DNA of 64,000 nucleotides from an uncultured Eubacterium sp. (GCA_900543485.1 UQRM01000006.1:1-64000); one strand, 5' to 3'. Positions 1 to 9,625 are shown, counted from the first letter of the stretch. Numbers and translations are program-made. Notes: generated by a model not told the origin, from the sequence alone.

Positions 1-725
<725 letters not shown>

Positions 726-1018
726 TGGTATCTAAACTCTCTCGAGCTTAAATCAAGTTTGAAGTCTAACTCGTCTACGCTTAGCGTCTTACTCGCTAAT
801 TCTTTATCCGAATTATCTCTTTTAAGAAATTGTCGGAAACTTTACATTCACCTTTCAGGTTTGTGTACAGTTTTCCTTCAAATCAATCGTCTCTTTCAAG
901 ACCGGATCTTTAAGATCCTTTTTATTGACTCAAATTTCTACACTATGAAGTTTTCAATGTTCTCGGCCGCTTTCGCCCTCAGGCTTCCCGGCCTCGCCCG
1001 CTCTTGGCGAGCTTTTTT

Positions 1019-1047
1019 AGTATATCGCATGTCACAGCTTTTGTCAA
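1019..1047 (-). promoter_or_regulatory. rRNA promoter P2 (proximal)
   Basis: On the minus strand the -35 is TTGACA at 1042-1047 and the -10 is TATACT at 1019-1024, again with exactly 17 bp between them. It lies 88 bp downstream of P1, and transcription would enter the 16S leader. Confidence 0.85.
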
Positions 1048-1106
1048 CATCTTTTTTCGACTTTTTTTCGTCCTTTCTCAGAACGTTCTGCCGTGACAGC
1101 TCGTTT

Positions 1107-1135
1107 ATATTACCAAATTTAACTTGCCTTGTCAA
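1107..1135 (-). promoter_or_regulatory. rRNA promoter P1 (distal)
   Basis: On the minus strand there is a consensus -35 TTGACA at 1130-1135, a 17-bp spacer and a -10 TAATAT at 1107-1112, directed at the 16S gene. Together with P2 it forms the tandem promoter arrangement usual for Firmicutes rRNA operons. Confidence 0.85.
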
Positions 1136-1262
1136 TGATTTTACCGAACTTTTACATGTTTTTCTTTGTATTTAATTTTAACGCTTGCAAATACAGCCTT
1201 TCACGCATATCTGAAGGAGGACATGTCCATAATAAACATAGGATCATAGGGAGGTGTGCACA

Positions 1263-1967
1263 TTGACTATCGTACTTATCAGAACAGTCATCTTGTATCT
1301 TATCGTCCTGTTCGTCATCCGCATCATGGGGAAAGCAGAGCTTTCCAAAATGTCGCCGTTCCAGCTTATCGTAGTCTTCATGATAGCTGAACTGGCATCT
1401 ATCCCCATAGAATCGCCGGACGTATCCATGATAACAGGAGTGGCGGCTATTTTCACATTGATGTTCCTGCAAGTACTCATATCCTTCATTTCACTCAGAA
1501 GCGAAAAATTCAAGAAAATCTTCAGCGGCAGACCCAGCGTGCTCATAGATAAGGGAGAAATCAATGTAAAGGAAATGCGGGCTTTGAGGATAACTATCAA
1601 CGATCTGATGGAACAGCTCCGCATAGGCGGCGCTCCTTCCATAAATGACGTGGATTTCGCCGTAATGGAATCCAACGGGGAGCTTTCCATAATACAAAAA
1701 GCTGAGAAAAGGCCTCTGACCGCTGAAGATGCATCGATAGCTGCTGACAGCGAGGTGATGCCCTCTGTCTTCATTTCGGACGGTATCATATATTATGAAA
1801 ACATACGGAATTCCGGATGGACGGCGGAACGCATGTTGATGAAGCTGGCCAGCCTGGGAATAGATGATACGAGCAGTGTCTTTCTCGTCTTCTGTGATGG
1901 GAAAGGAAAGCTCCACGTCTATATGCCGGACTCAAAGAGAAGAACAGCTTCGGAGGTGGGACAATGA
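1263..1967 (+). CDS. DUF421 (YetF-like) membrane protein
   Basis: This is a membrane protein of the DUF421/YetF family, whose biochemical role is unknown. The N-terminal part has two or three hydrophobic segments in about the first 85 residues, including the family-typical 'RIMGKAELSKMSPFQLI' stretch, followed by the soluble YetF-type C-terminal domain. I place the start at the TTG at 1263 because GGGAGG at 1249-1254 sits about 8 bases before it; an in-frame GTG at 1254 overlaps the ribosome site. The stop overlaps the next start by four bases, so the two genes are translationally coupled. DUF421/DUF4363 pairs are common in Clostridia and are often discussed with spore or envelope functions; that role is inference here. 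Confidence 0.85.
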   Translation: MTIVLIRTVILYLIVLFVIRIMGKAELSKMSPFQLIVVFMIAELASIPIESPDVSMITGVAAIFTLMFLQVLISFISLRSEKFKKIFSGRPSVLIDKGEINVKEMRALRITINDLMEQLRIGGAPSINDVDFAVMESNGELSIIQKAEKRPLTAEDASIAADSEVMPSVFISDGIIYYENIRNSGWTAERMLMKLASLGIDDTSSVFLVFCDGKGKLHVYMPDSKRRTASEVGQ

Positions 1968-2347
1968 GAGATCTTATCATTTCCATAGCCTGTATGCTGG
2001 TGCTGATAGTGCCCTGGAGCCTCTACGATATTTACTCGACCAGAACAGTCGATAACTACAGAGATATCCTGGAAAAGCAGGTGATCCCGGCAGTGGAAAG
2101 CGGCGATTGGAAGACTGCTGAAGAAAGCTTCGGTTTCATCGCCAGAGACTGGGATGACTATAAAAAGGTATCAGCCTTCTTCATCGATACTCAGTCTGTC
2201 AATGAAGTGGACAGTTATGTTTCCAAAGCATACTACTATATAAAGCTGCAGGATCCGGCCAATTCAGCCGCCGAATCAGCTTTTCTTCTGTATCGTTTCA
2301 ACTTTCTTCACGAAAACGAACTGCCCGATATGGGGAACCTGTTCTGA
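1964..2347 (+). CDS. DUF4363 family protein
   Basis: This 127-residue protein starts with one hydrophobic segment (about residues 4-22), which could be a signal anchor. A mostly alpha-helical extracytoplasmic domain follows, and it matches DUF4363 in length and architecture. It overlaps the DUF421 gene by ATGA, which is the usual pairing of these families. The function is unknown. The pair probably works together at the membrane; this is inferred only from the coupling. Confidence 0.75.
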   Translation: MRDLIISIACMLVLIVPWSLYDIYSTRTVDNYRDILEKQVIPAVESGDWKTAEESFGFIARDWDDYKKVSAFFIDTQSVNEVDSYVSKAYYYIKLQDPANSAAESAFLLYRFNFLHENELPDMGNLF

Positions 2348-2415
2348 GCAGCTGTGAGCCGATGTTTTCGATCCGGCATACGCACCGGTATTTTCAAAAT
2401 TTTTAGGCCGCAGCG

Positions 2416-2444
2416 TTGTACACCTCGCGCCTATATGATATAAT
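2416..2444 (+). promoter_or_regulatory. promoter of the folT transcript
   Basis: A -35 TTGTAC at 2416-2421, a 17-bp spacer and a -10 TATAAT at 2439-2444 stand just before the THF riboswitch, so transcription would begin at about 2450 at the aptamer's 5' end. Confidence 0.75.
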
Positions 2445-2449
2445 AAAAT

Positions 2450-2545
2450 TGCGTAGAGTAGATATTGTGCGTAAAGTGTCATAAGATGGGATGTTGCTTA
2501 TGAACGAAAGCTATGCTGCGGTGCAATATCGCGTCCGCTACTACA
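2450..2545 (+). promoter_or_regulatory. tetrahydrofolate (THF) riboswitch
   Basis: The RNA between the promoter and folT follows the THF riboswitch consensus closely. Conserved blocks are GAGTAGAT (about 2455-2462), GCGTAAAGTG (2469-2478), ATGGGATG, ACGAAAGC and CGCGTCCGCTAC towards the 3' end. The element is known in Firmicutes upstream of folate transport and synthesis genes, and binds reduced folates to lower expression. Here it precedes folT by about 75 bases. Downstream, CTACAC and GTGTAG segments (about 2540 and 2579) could form an alternative hairpin near the ribosome site. No clear U-tract terminator is visible, so control may be translational (inference). Confidence 0.9.
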
Positions 2546-2621
2546 CCAAGGAATCAAGTGAAAACTTCTGTAACTCTTTAGTGTAGTTAATCTACGACTA
2601 TTGAGGAAAGGAGTTTTTTTA

Positions 2622-3146
2622 ATGGCTAACAAATCTAACACTACCAGACTTGTCATCATGGCATTTCTCATCGCGCTGGAAATAATCCTGACCAGATTTT
2701 GTTCCATCAATACGCCTATCTTGAGAATAGGCTTTGGATTTCTTCCTGTAGCGATGGCTGGGATAATGTTCGGACCGTGGTGGGCTGCTGTCGGCTACAC
2801 CATAGGAGACCTTCTGGGGATGATGATCTTCCCTACAGGGGCGTATTTCCCGGGCTTCACACTGACCGCGTTCATCACCGGTTTCGTCTTCGGGTTTTTC
2901 CTTCATGGTAAGGATATCACCTGGAAACGAGTGCTGCCCGCCAGCCTTATCATCGTTCTCGGTCTGAACCTGGTCCTCGATACGGTATGGCTTTCCATAC
3001 TTATGGGCGACGGTTTTATCGCGTTGCTGCCTACCAGGATACTGAAATGTGTTGTGATGCTCCCGATACACCTGCTGCTGATACCGCTGGTATGGAATCG
3101 CATCATTTCGAAGCTGCCTTATATAAAAGACAGGGCTGCATGGTGA
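2622..3146 (+). CDS. folT: folate ECF transporter S component FolT
   Basis: This is the substrate-binding membrane subunit of an energy-coupling-factor folate transporter; it needs the shared EcfA/A'/T module, which is not encoded here. The 174-residue protein has about five or six hydrophobic segments and the S-component N-terminal pattern, with 'LEIILTRFCSINTPILRIGFGFLPVA' type residues around 15-45. The start is the ATG at 2622, with AAAGGAG at 2607-2613 eight bases upstream; an earlier in-frame TTG overlaps the ribosome site. The upstream THF riboswitch independently supports folate as substrate. Confidence 0.92.
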   Translation: MANKSNTTRLVIMAFLIALEIILTRFCSINTPILRIGFGFLPVAMAGIMFGPWWAAVGYTIGDLLGMMIFPTGAYFPGFTLTAFITGFVFGFFLHGKDITWKRVLPASLIIVLGLNLVLDTVWLSILMGDGFIALLPTRILKCVVMLPIHLLLIPLVWNRIISKLPYIKDRAAW

Positions 3147-3178
3147 TGTCCTGACGGCGGAGAACAGGACGTGACATT

Positions 3179-3946
3179 ATGCTGAAGATCGCGCTGTGCG
3201 ATGACGAAATGGAACAACAAAATATGATGGCGCTGCTTACAGCGGAATATTTCAACGGTAACGCAAACCTGAAAATGTACTCCGACGGCCAAAAGCTGTT
3301 GGATATAGTGGACTGGAACGGCCCCGATGTTTTCGACCTGTATATTCTGGACATCATCATGCCGGAGATGTCCGGCATCCAGCTGGGAAACGCTCTGAGA
3401 GACCGTGGAGTCTCGGCTCCCATAGTCTACATCACCACATCGAAAGACTTCGCAGTGGATTCTTACAGCGTCCAGGCTTTTCACTATCTCGTCAAGCCTG
3501 TAGACAGAGAACAGCTCTTCACTGTTCTTGCCCGCGCTGAAAAGATCATAGAAAAAAACAAGGCCGATACGATCACCGTAAATACCGCCAGCGGGACTGT
3601 CATCATCAGCGTCTCGGATATCCTGTACGCTGAACTGTACTCCCGTGCAGCCAGATATCGGCTTTTCGATGGGACTATCATCGACAGCCTGAAGCTCCAC
3701 ACATCTTTCAGAAACGCGGTGGCGCAGCTTCTGTCTTCAATCAGCTTTAAGATGCTGGGCTCCAGCTTCGCGGTCAACCTGCATCATATAAAGGAGATCC
3801 AAAAGAAGGAGCTGATCTTCGTCAACGGAGCGACCCTGCCCATCCCAAAAGGCGCTAAAAACAACATCCTGCGCGCCTGGATGGACTACTGGATGGAGAG
3901 GAACGCGCACCGTCAGACGGACAACAACGAAGGGCTGCCTCATTGA
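3179..3946 (+). CDS. LytTR-family response regulator
   Basis: This is a two-component transcription regulator. The receiver domain covers residues 1 to about 120, with the acidic pair D8/D9, phosphoacceptor D58 in the LYILDIIMPEMSG segment, a T/S switch near residue 86 and K106. A LytTR DNA-binding domain covers about residues 140-240. It starts 32 bases after folT and ends inside a strong terminator, so it may be co-transcribed with folT. No histidine kinase is adjacent. The AgrC-like GHKL kinase at 9764-11080 is the closest candidate partner, since LytTR regulators usually pair with that kinase class (inference). Confidence 0.9.
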   Translation: MLKIALCDDEMEQQNMMALLTAEYFNGNANLKMYSDGQKLLDIVDWNGPDVFDLYILDIIMPEMSGIQLGNALRDRGVSAPIVYITTSKDFAVDSYSVQAFHYLVKPVDREQLFTVLARAEKIIEKNKADTITVNTASGTVIISVSDILYAELYSRAARYRLFDGTIIDSLKLHTSFRNAVAQLLSSISFKMLGSSFAVNLHHIKEIQKKELIFVNGATLPIPKGAKNNILRAWMDYWMERNAHRQTDNNEGLPH

Positions 3947-3976
3947 CATAAAAACGTCAATGGGCAGCCCTTTTTT
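3932..3976 (+). terminator. rho-independent terminator after the LytTR gene
   Basis: A long stem pairs GGGCTGCC...CATTGAC (3932 onward) with GTCAATGGGCAGCCC (to 3970), followed by TTTTTT at 3971-3976. The stop codon of the regulator lies inside the stem. Confidence 0.92.
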
Positions 3977-3999
3977 CATACTAAGCATATCTTCCGCTT

Positions 4000-5667
4000 T
4001 TATTCTACTGTTATCCTTCCGTCCGGAGAGGAATACTGTTCTCCTATACTCCCGCCCAGATAGTCGCTGATATAAGTGATCAGTATCTGATAATCCACCA
4101 TACCCTCTTCTACCACCATCTCGTTGCCCGCGAACATGGTAAAGCCGTCGCCGCTCTGACGAAGCATGTAATCATGGGAAGCCAGCGTATATGTCTCATC
4201 CACATCGATAGGCTCATAGCTGCCGTCATCCTGCAGCACTTCCACGTTCTTGACTCTGCGCTGCTGTCCGCACGACACAAACATCCCGTCTTTATCGACT
4301 TTCACTGTAGAATCCACCGATGTATCTATCGTATATCTGAGCCCCGACACCTGAAGGAAGCCTCCGCTCTCCCCCGCTGCCTTCTCACCGTCTCCCGTTT
4401 CCGCCATGGTCGAACGGCTTCCCATCTCCAGCGCGTCCAGTATCTCCTGTCCCGTAGCTTCCACTACACAGAGATGATTGCCGTATGGATGTACCGCCAG
4501 TATATCTTCATACGTTATATCACCTTCGGGCAGATCCGCCCTGATGCCTCCGCCGTTGACGAAGGCGATGTCAGCTCCCGCTATCTGACGGTAGGCGTCG
4601 GCGCAGAAATCTCCCAGATTCGTCTCCCTGTTCCTTATGAGACGCACGCCGTCCTCCGACTCCGTCGTAAGCTCCACATCGCTGCCTGCTATGACCTGCT
4701 GGAGCTCTTCCTCGTATTCGCTCTGTATGTCAGCTATGAAGCTCTCCATATCGCTGTCCTTTTCCTCGAAATCAGATATCAGCCGGGTAGTGATATCGCC
4801 CTCCGGCGTTATGGTAAGCTGCCCTATGTTCTCCAGACCTGTCCCTGAGGAGGAAAGAGGGATCTCCCTTCCCTCTTCATTTTCCACCATATCGCTGTCT
4901 ATCGCGCTGTGAGAATCGCTGTCCAGCACAGCATCTATGCCGCTGGTCCCCGCTATCAGATCTGTCGAACGGAACGGCGCCGAGGATTCGTCATCTCCCA
5001 GATGGGTAAGGGCGATGACATAATCGGCACCTTCCTCCCTGCAACTGTCCACCGTTTCCTGGACTCTGGAATACAACGCTTCTCCGCTGTCCGAGCAGAA
5101 GCTGTAGACGATGTCTCCGTTCTCATCCATGAAGTAGGCCGGTGTCGATTGGCTTATACTCTCGGGAGCCGATATCCCGATGAAGGCCACCTTCGTATCT
5201 CCGTAGTCGACTATTTCATACTGCTGCAGCGCCGACAGCGCGTTCTCGCCGCTGCCTGTATAGTCCACGTTACAGCCCAGATAGGCAGCATCCGACATTT
5301 CCATCAGCTCCGCCAACCGTTCCATCCCATAATCGAACTCGTGATTTCCCAGTACGGCAAAATCATAGCCCACCTTGTTCATGATATCCACAAGATACTC
5401 TCCCTGGGAAATCGTTCCTATGGCGTCACCCTGCAGCGCATCTCCGCAGTCCACCAGCGCAACGTAAGGAGTCTCCTCCTCCACCTGCTTCTTATAGGCC
5501 GCCAGTCCGGCATAGCCGATATTCTCATCTACAGCACAGTACACGTCACCTGTGTAAAGAACGACGATGTCCTGCTGTCCATCGTCGCTTCCGCAGCCTC
5601 CCATAAGTCCGATAAGGAGCGCCAGCAGCAGCGACAGGGTCAATACTTTTACTTTCTTCAGCTTCAT
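4000..5667 (-). CDS. 5'-nucleotidase/UshA-like metallophosphatase lipoprotein, altered metal site
   Basis: This 555-residue exported lipoprotein belongs to the bifunctional UshA/5'-nucleotidase family, which dephosphorylates extracellular nucleotides. The signal peptide ends in a lipobox with Cys25. The N-terminal metallophosphatase domain retains D41, D76 (GDALQG), N108/H109 (GNHEFD) and H222 (THLGD). However, the usual DxH motif reads DVY (Tyr43), and the usual GHSH motif reads S-D-S-H, with Asp251 where a histidine ligand is expected. The C-terminal domain is intact, including TNLGDF at about 350 and the NGGGIR block. The start follows AGGAG that overlaps the upstream stop, three bases away. 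It may be catalytically changed or inactive. It is the last gene of a purine-salvage-like operon. Confidence 0.85.
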   Translation of the reverse strand: MKLKKVKVLTLSLLLALLIGLMGGCGSDDGQQDIVVLYTGDVYCAVDENIGYAGLAAYKKQVEEETPYVALVDCGDALQGDAIGTISQGEYLVDIMNKVGYDFAVLGNHEFDYGMERLAELMEMSDAAYLGCNVDYTGSGENALSALQQYEIVDYGDTKVAFIGISAPESISQSTPAYFMDENGDIVYSFCSDSGEALYSRVQETVDSCREEGADYVIALTHLGDDESSAPFRSTDLIAGTSGIDAVLDSDSHSAIDSDMVENEEGREIPLSSSGTGLENIGQLTITPEGDITTRLISDFEEKDSDMESFIADIQSEYEEELQQVIAGSDVELTTESEDGVRLIRNRETNLGDFCADAYRQIAGADIAFVNGGGIRADLPEGDITYEDILAVHPYGNHLCVVEATGQEILDALEMGSRSTMAETGDGEKAAGESGGFLQVSGLRYTIDTSVDSTVKVDKDGMFVSCGQQRRVKNVEVLQDDGSYEPIDVDETYTLASHDYMLRQSGDGFTMFAGNEMVVEEGMVDYQILITYISDYLGGSIGEQYSSPDGRITVE

Positions 5668-5670
5668 GTT

Positions 5671-6813
5671 TTAATCTCCTAAAAATTCTTTCATCCAGTC
5701 GGCCGCCGGCATCCACGAGCGGTCACTGTACTCATCTCCCGCCACCCTCTCCAGGCTGTCGATATCGATATCCTTTTCCGATATCATCTCCTGAGTGATG
5801 ACGCTTACGGGTATCTCCAGCCAGTCGCTCGCTTCGCCTGTAGACGGGTCAACGATATCTCCATAGTCTCCGGTCATTTCCAGAGCCAGCACCCGCATGC
5901 CGAATTCTCCGTTATTATGCCAATTTGTAGTAGCACACGCCTTCCATGATGAATTTTCTGCTGTCATCATTTCCATATCGCGGCCACTGATATCTACACT
6001 GACCATAGGAATATCGCGGCCCGCTTCCGTCAGAGCCTCGTATACTCCTTGTGCATACAAGTCGTAGCAGCACCAGATGGCGTCTATCTCATCATCCTGA
6101 TAGTTTTCGAGAGTCCCGGCCATCACTTCCTTCATGGATCTCTCCGCGTCCCCGAAATCGGAAGGCCCTATGGTTTCCACCGTATCGATAAGGCCTTCTT
6201 CCTCGTATCGTGCGTAACCGGCTTCACGCCTGTCGAATGCAGCCAGGTAGTCCGGCCCCACCCATACTTTCAGGATGTTCACAGGCTCTCCGGCTTCCAC
6301 TTTCTCTCCATAAAGATCATTGCAGATGTAATCCAACAAATCTTCCGCCATCCGGGAATCCTGCTGGAAAAACTGGGTCACGCCGTCTATCTTCACGCTG
6401 TTCCCCTCGTCATCCTCGAAAAAAGTGTCGAAGGTAGCTATCTTCAAATTCGGATACTGTTCCATAAGTCCCGTGAGGAATCCATACGAATATTCCTCGC
6501 CGCCGTGGCTCAGAAGCAGCCCATCATAGCCCTCCCCGGCACACTGCTCCACCGTCTCCATCCACTGCTCATCGGAACCATTGCAGAAAAAGGCTTCGTA
6601 CTCCATTCCCAGCCTGTTGGCCGTTTCCTCCGCGGAGGCCGACCACATCTGGAATATCTCCGACGGCGCCATCTGCATGACATAGGCCACCTTTTTCCCG
6701 TACAGCGGAGAGGTCTCCGTATCCGCATTCTTCTTATCTTCCACCTCATTGCCGCAGCCCGTCAACGACAATACTGTCGCTAACACCAAAAACAGTATCA
6801 CTATCTTTTTCAT
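5671..6813 (-). CDS. sugar-binding-type (PBP1 fold) substrate-binding lipoprotein
   Basis: This is a lipoprotein with a hydrophobic leader and a lipobox ending SLTGC (Cys about 20). A type-1 periplasmic binding fold similar to RbsB/BMP-type proteins follows. The ligand cannot be read from the sequence. I chose the ATG at 6813 because AAAGGTG precedes it; an upstream GTG-like extension lacks a site. No ABC ATPase or permease genes are nearby, so it may work with a distant transporter or as a sensor. It lies between a lipoprotein and a nucleotidase-like gene in an operon that begins with a purine permease, which suggests a nucleoside or purine ligand (inference). Confidence 0.75.
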   Translation of the reverse strand: MKKIVILFLVLATVLSLTGCGNEVEDKKNADTETSPLYGKKVAYVMQMAPSEIFQMWSASAEETANRLGMEYEAFFCNGSDEQWMETVEQCAGEGYDGLLLSHGGEEYSYGFLTGLMEQYPNLKIATFDTFFEDDEGNSVKIDGVTQFFQQDSRMAEDLLDYICNDLYGEKVEAGEPVNILKVWVGPDYLAAFDRREAGYARYEEEGLIDTVETIGPSDFGDAERSMKEVMAGTLENYQDDEIDAIWCCYDLYAQGVYEALTEAGRDIPMVSVDISGRDMEMMTAENSSWKACATTNWHNNGEFGMRVLALEMTGDYGDIVDPSTGEASDWLEIPVSVITQEMISEKDIDIDSLERVAGDEYSDRSWMPAADWMKEFLGD

Positions 6814-6843
6814 ATCTTCACCTTTCCATATCCACATGCATCA

Positions 6844-7605
6844 TCATTCCGACCGGCCGATCGTTCCATCAGAGGCTCCGGAACCAGTCCGTCCCTCTAA
6901 TCGATTTACAAGCTCCTCAGTCGTACATGTGAAAGCTATCTCCGCTTTACTTCCGTCGGATACGAGAAATTCCGTAAGACCATACTCCGATTCACCGCCG
7001 CTCCAATCGTAAGTATAGCCTAGCCTGGTCCACGGATAATCGCTCTCGAAATACGACCATATGATATTGTCGTCAAACCACTCCTTATACTGTCCATCTC
7101 CAACCCTTCCGTAATCGTTTTTCATCTGAGCCGTCACATCAGTCACATAAGCGGGACGTATCACGTCTTCCGGCGATATCCAGAACGCCGTGAACCGTGT
7201 GTATCCTTCGTCCTTATGGACCCCCAATAGCTGAGCGAACCTGAGATCCCAATCCTCTACACCATCGCCGTTTTCTTCGTACCATTCTTTCATCTCACCA
7301 AAAGAAGTCGCCCATATATCGCCGAAGGCTTCAGTATCTATGTCGTTTCCCGGAACGCATTCATCATCGTAATCATGCCACGTCAGCAGCAGCACCCGTT
7401 CTCCCTCATCATCCCATATCACACGGTCATCATCCGCTGTCAACGTGACCAGCTCCATCACTTCATCGTCATCACTGATGACAGCGTCTTCCACCGCGGT
7501 CTGCCACAACTCCGCGTCGGACATTTTCTCTTCCACTCCGCATCCCGATATACATGCCATGACCACCAGAACAGCGATGACAGAAACAGTTTTTCTGAAA
7601 CTCAT
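6844..7605 (-). CDS. hypothetical acidic lipoprotein
   Basis: I do not recognise this 253-residue protein. It has a hydrophobic signal with a lipobox (ACISGC, Cys22). The mature part is very rich in Asp/Glu and aromatic residues, with several Trp-Asp and Trp-Tyr pairs. GAGGTG stands 6-8 bases before the ATG. It is the third gene of the operon headed by the NCS2 permease and ends 30 bases before the next gene. An extracellular accessory role in that system is inferred only from position. Confidence 0.55.
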   Translation of the reverse strand: MSFRKTVSVIAVLVVMACISGCGVEEKMSDAELWQTAVEDAVISDDDEVMELVTLTADDDRVIWDDEGERVLLLTWHDYDDECVPGNDIDTEAFGDIWATSFGEMKEWYEENGDGVEDWDLRFAQLLGVHKDEGYTRFTAFWISPEDVIRPAYVTDVTAQMKNDYGRVGDGQYKEWFDDNIIWSYFESDYPWTRLGYTYDWSGGESEYGLTEFLVSDGSKAEIAFTCTTEELVNRLEGRTGSGASDGTIGRSE

Positions 7606-7650
7606 GCGTTCACCTCACTTCCATCTTGATCTAATGCTGCAGATCTCGCC

Positions 7651-8214
7651 CTATTCCCGGACAGGCTCTCCCTGCCCGTCGAATACCGGCAGCGTTTCGA
7701 GACAGATTATATCCTCACGGCCGATAGCATCGCCTTCAGCCAGCACCGCCATCCTTCCCGCGATCTCTCCTCCCGCAGTGCGTATGAGCTTTTCCATAGC
7801 CGCCAGCGTCTCTCCGGTGGAGATCACATCGTCTACCAGCAAGACTCTCTTACCTCTCACGGCCTCGACATCGTCTCCTCCCATGCACAGGGTCTGCCTG
7901 TGATCTGTCGTGATAGAATCCACCTCCGTCGTCAGCACGTCGTTCATGTAAAGTTTGGCCTCTTTGCGCATTACCACGTAATAATTATGTCCTGACTGCT
8001 TAGCCATCTCATAAAGCAGCATTATACCCTTCGATTCTGCTGTGACCAGCACATCGAACTGCGGCGCCTTTTCCAGAAGTGCGGCAGCGCACCGCTCTGT
8101 CAATTCCACATCACCGAACATGACAAAAGCGGCTATATTCAGATCTTCGTTGACCCGGCAGAGAGGCAACCGCCTGGTCAGCCCCGCCACCTGCATTTCA
8201 TAAAATTTTTTCAT
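7651..8214 (-). CDS. adenine/xanthine-type phosphoribosyltransferase
   Basis: This cytoplasmic type I phosphoribosyltransferase would convert a purine base plus PRPP to a nucleotide. The PRPP-binding motif VLLVDDVISTGETL is at about residues 122-135, and an N-terminal segment resembles adenine phosphoribosyltransferase. The length (187 residues) fits the apt/xpt class, but the base specificity cannot be fixed by reading. The start is the ATG at 8214, with AAAGGAAAG upstream. It sits 52 bases after a purine permease gene, so uptake and salvage would be coupled. Confidence 0.85.
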   Translation of the reverse strand: MKKFYEMQVAGLTRRLPLCRVNEDLNIAAFVMFGDVELTERCAAALLEKAPQFDVLVTAESKGIMLLYEMAKQSGHNYYVVMRKEAKLYMNDVLTTEVDSITTDHRQTLCMGGDDVEAVRGKRVLLVDDVISTGETLAAMEKLIRTAGGEIAGRMAVLAEGDAIGREDIICLETLPVFDGQGEPVRE

Positions 8215-8266
8215 GTCATCTTTCCTTTCACTTATCATTCGTTCCGATATCGATCCACTGCCTTTT

Positions 8267-9625
8267 TCATATCACCAGCGTGATTATCCGCAACGCGAAC
8301 ACCCCGAATGATACCCACATCACAGGGTGTATCTCTCTGGCTTTCCCTGTCAGCACCTTCAGTATCACCCACGTGATGATGCCGAACATGATGCCATTGG
8401 CGATGGAATAGGTGAAAGGCATCATGACTATGGCCATGAACCCGCCTGTCACATCGGCAATGTCTCCTTCAAAGGTCATCTCTTTCACAGAACCCATCAT
8501 CAGCCATCCTACGAAGATGAGGGCCGGCGTCGTGGCAAACCCCGGAATTGCCAGGAATATCGGCGAAAAGAACAAGGCCAGCAAAAACAACGCCGCAGCA
8601 AATACGGCCGTAAGGCCTGTCCTTCCTCCCTGTGCCACACCGGCGCTGCTTTCCACATAACTGGTGACTGTCGAGGTACCCAGGCACGCTCCTGCCACCG
8701 TTCCTACCGCATCAGCCATCAAAGCCCGGCCTGCACGCGGCAGGTTCCCGTTTTCATCCAGCAGATTTCCTTTTTTTGCCACGCCTATCAGCGTCCCCAC
8801 CGTATCGAACAGATCCATGAAAAGGAACGAGAACACGATGACTGCGAATTCCGTCACATGACTGGCCACATAGGAAAAATCAAAGCTGAACAAAGCCGGA
8901 GCATCCGGCAGGAAATGATAGCCGGAAAAATCAGGAAACAGCGAAGGCGAACCTGCCGCCGGATCCACATGATACCATCCAATCAGCTGAGCAACGATCC
9001 CCAGCCCCCAAGTGAAAATTATGCCCCACAGGAGAAAGCCCGGGACATTGTAATGGTGAAGGATACCTATAAATATCAGGCCCAGCATGGCCAGCGCAAA
9101 CTGCGGCGTGGCCACATCACCCAGGGCGACGAGAGTGGAAGCGTCTCCAATGACGACACCTGCGCTTTTCAGCCCGACAAGGGTGATGAAAAGTCCTATC
9201 CCCACCGTGATACCCAGCTTCAGGTTCATCGGCACCTTATTGACCAGCGTCTCACGGAATTTGAACAGGGACAGTATGATGAAAATAATGCCTTCTACCA
9301 GCACCGCCGTCAGCGCTATAGTCCACGGATCCTCTATCCCTGCCTCCGCCATCGGCACGCAGACCGAATAAGCGAAGTAGGCGTTCAGCCCCATCCCGGA
9401 GGCCAACGCCACAGGATAATTGGCGAAAAACGCCATACACAGCGTGGCCAGCGCTGCCGAAATGGCCGTAGCGGTGAATACGGCCCCGGCATCCATCCCC
9501 GCTGCAGCCAGCATCCCGGGATTAACAGCCAGGATGTACACTACCGACAGGAATGTAGTGAGACCTGCGGCAGCTTCAGTTCGTACCGTAGTACCGTTCT
9601 CCTTGAGTTTAAACAACTTTTCCAT
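8267..9625 (-). CDS. NCS2 purine permease (AzgA/PbuG type)
   Basis: This 452-residue polytopic membrane transporter is of the NCS2 AzgA-like branch, which imports adenine, guanine or hypoxanthine. Typical features are the N-terminal block with TTFLSVVYILAVNP (about residue 22), the NPGMLAAAGMD segment, GMGLNAYFAY near residue 76, and DLFDTVGTLIGVA in the second half. The start is the ATG at 9625, with GAGAGGAA upstream; the longer frame has no site. It heads the five-gene purine-salvage-like operon. Its promoter region carries an extended -10 and direct repeats, described separately. Confidence 0.9.
   Translation of the reverse strand: MEKLFKLKENGTTVRTEAAAGLTTFLSVVYILAVNPGMLAAAGMDAGAVFTATAISAALATLCMAFFANYPVALASGMGLNAYFAYSVCVPMAEAGIEDPWTIALTAVLVEGIIFIILSLFKFRETLVNKVPMNLKLGITVGIGLFITLVGLKSAGVVIGDASTLVALGDVATPQFALAMLGLIFIGILHHYNVPGFLLWGIIFTWGLGIVAQLIGWYHVDPAAGSPSLFPDFSGYHFLPDAPALFSFDFSYVASHVTEFAVIVFSFLFMDLFDTVGTLIGVAKKGNLLDENGNLPRAGRALMADAVGTVAGACLGTSTVTSYVESSAGVAQGGRTGLTAVFAAALFLLALFFSPIFLAIPGFATTPALIFVGWLMMGSVKEMTFEGDIADVTGGFMAIVMMPFTYSIANGIMFGIITWVILKVLTGKAREIHPVMWVSFGVFALRIITLVI

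Larger units (their letters stand above)
726..1253 (-). other. rRNA leader and upstream spacer, no protein gene
   Basis: About 530 bases lie between the 16S gene and the divergent DUF421 gene. They hold two tandem sigma-A promoters (listed separately) and a leader transcribed towards the 16S gene. A GC-rich segment at about 965-1016 could fold as a leader hairpin. Open frames here have no Shine-Dalgarno site or recognisable protein features and lie over the rRNA leader, so I do not call them as genes. Confidence 0.7.

Noticed and set aside
759..1175. 138-codon open frame on the plus strand beside the 16S gene
   Set aside because: It lies over the rRNA leader and both rRNA promoters, has no ribosome site and codes for no recognisable features.
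4909..5682. 257-codon plus-strand frame
   Set aside because: It is antisense to the well-supported nucleotidase-like lipoprotein and shows no ribosome site or protein features.
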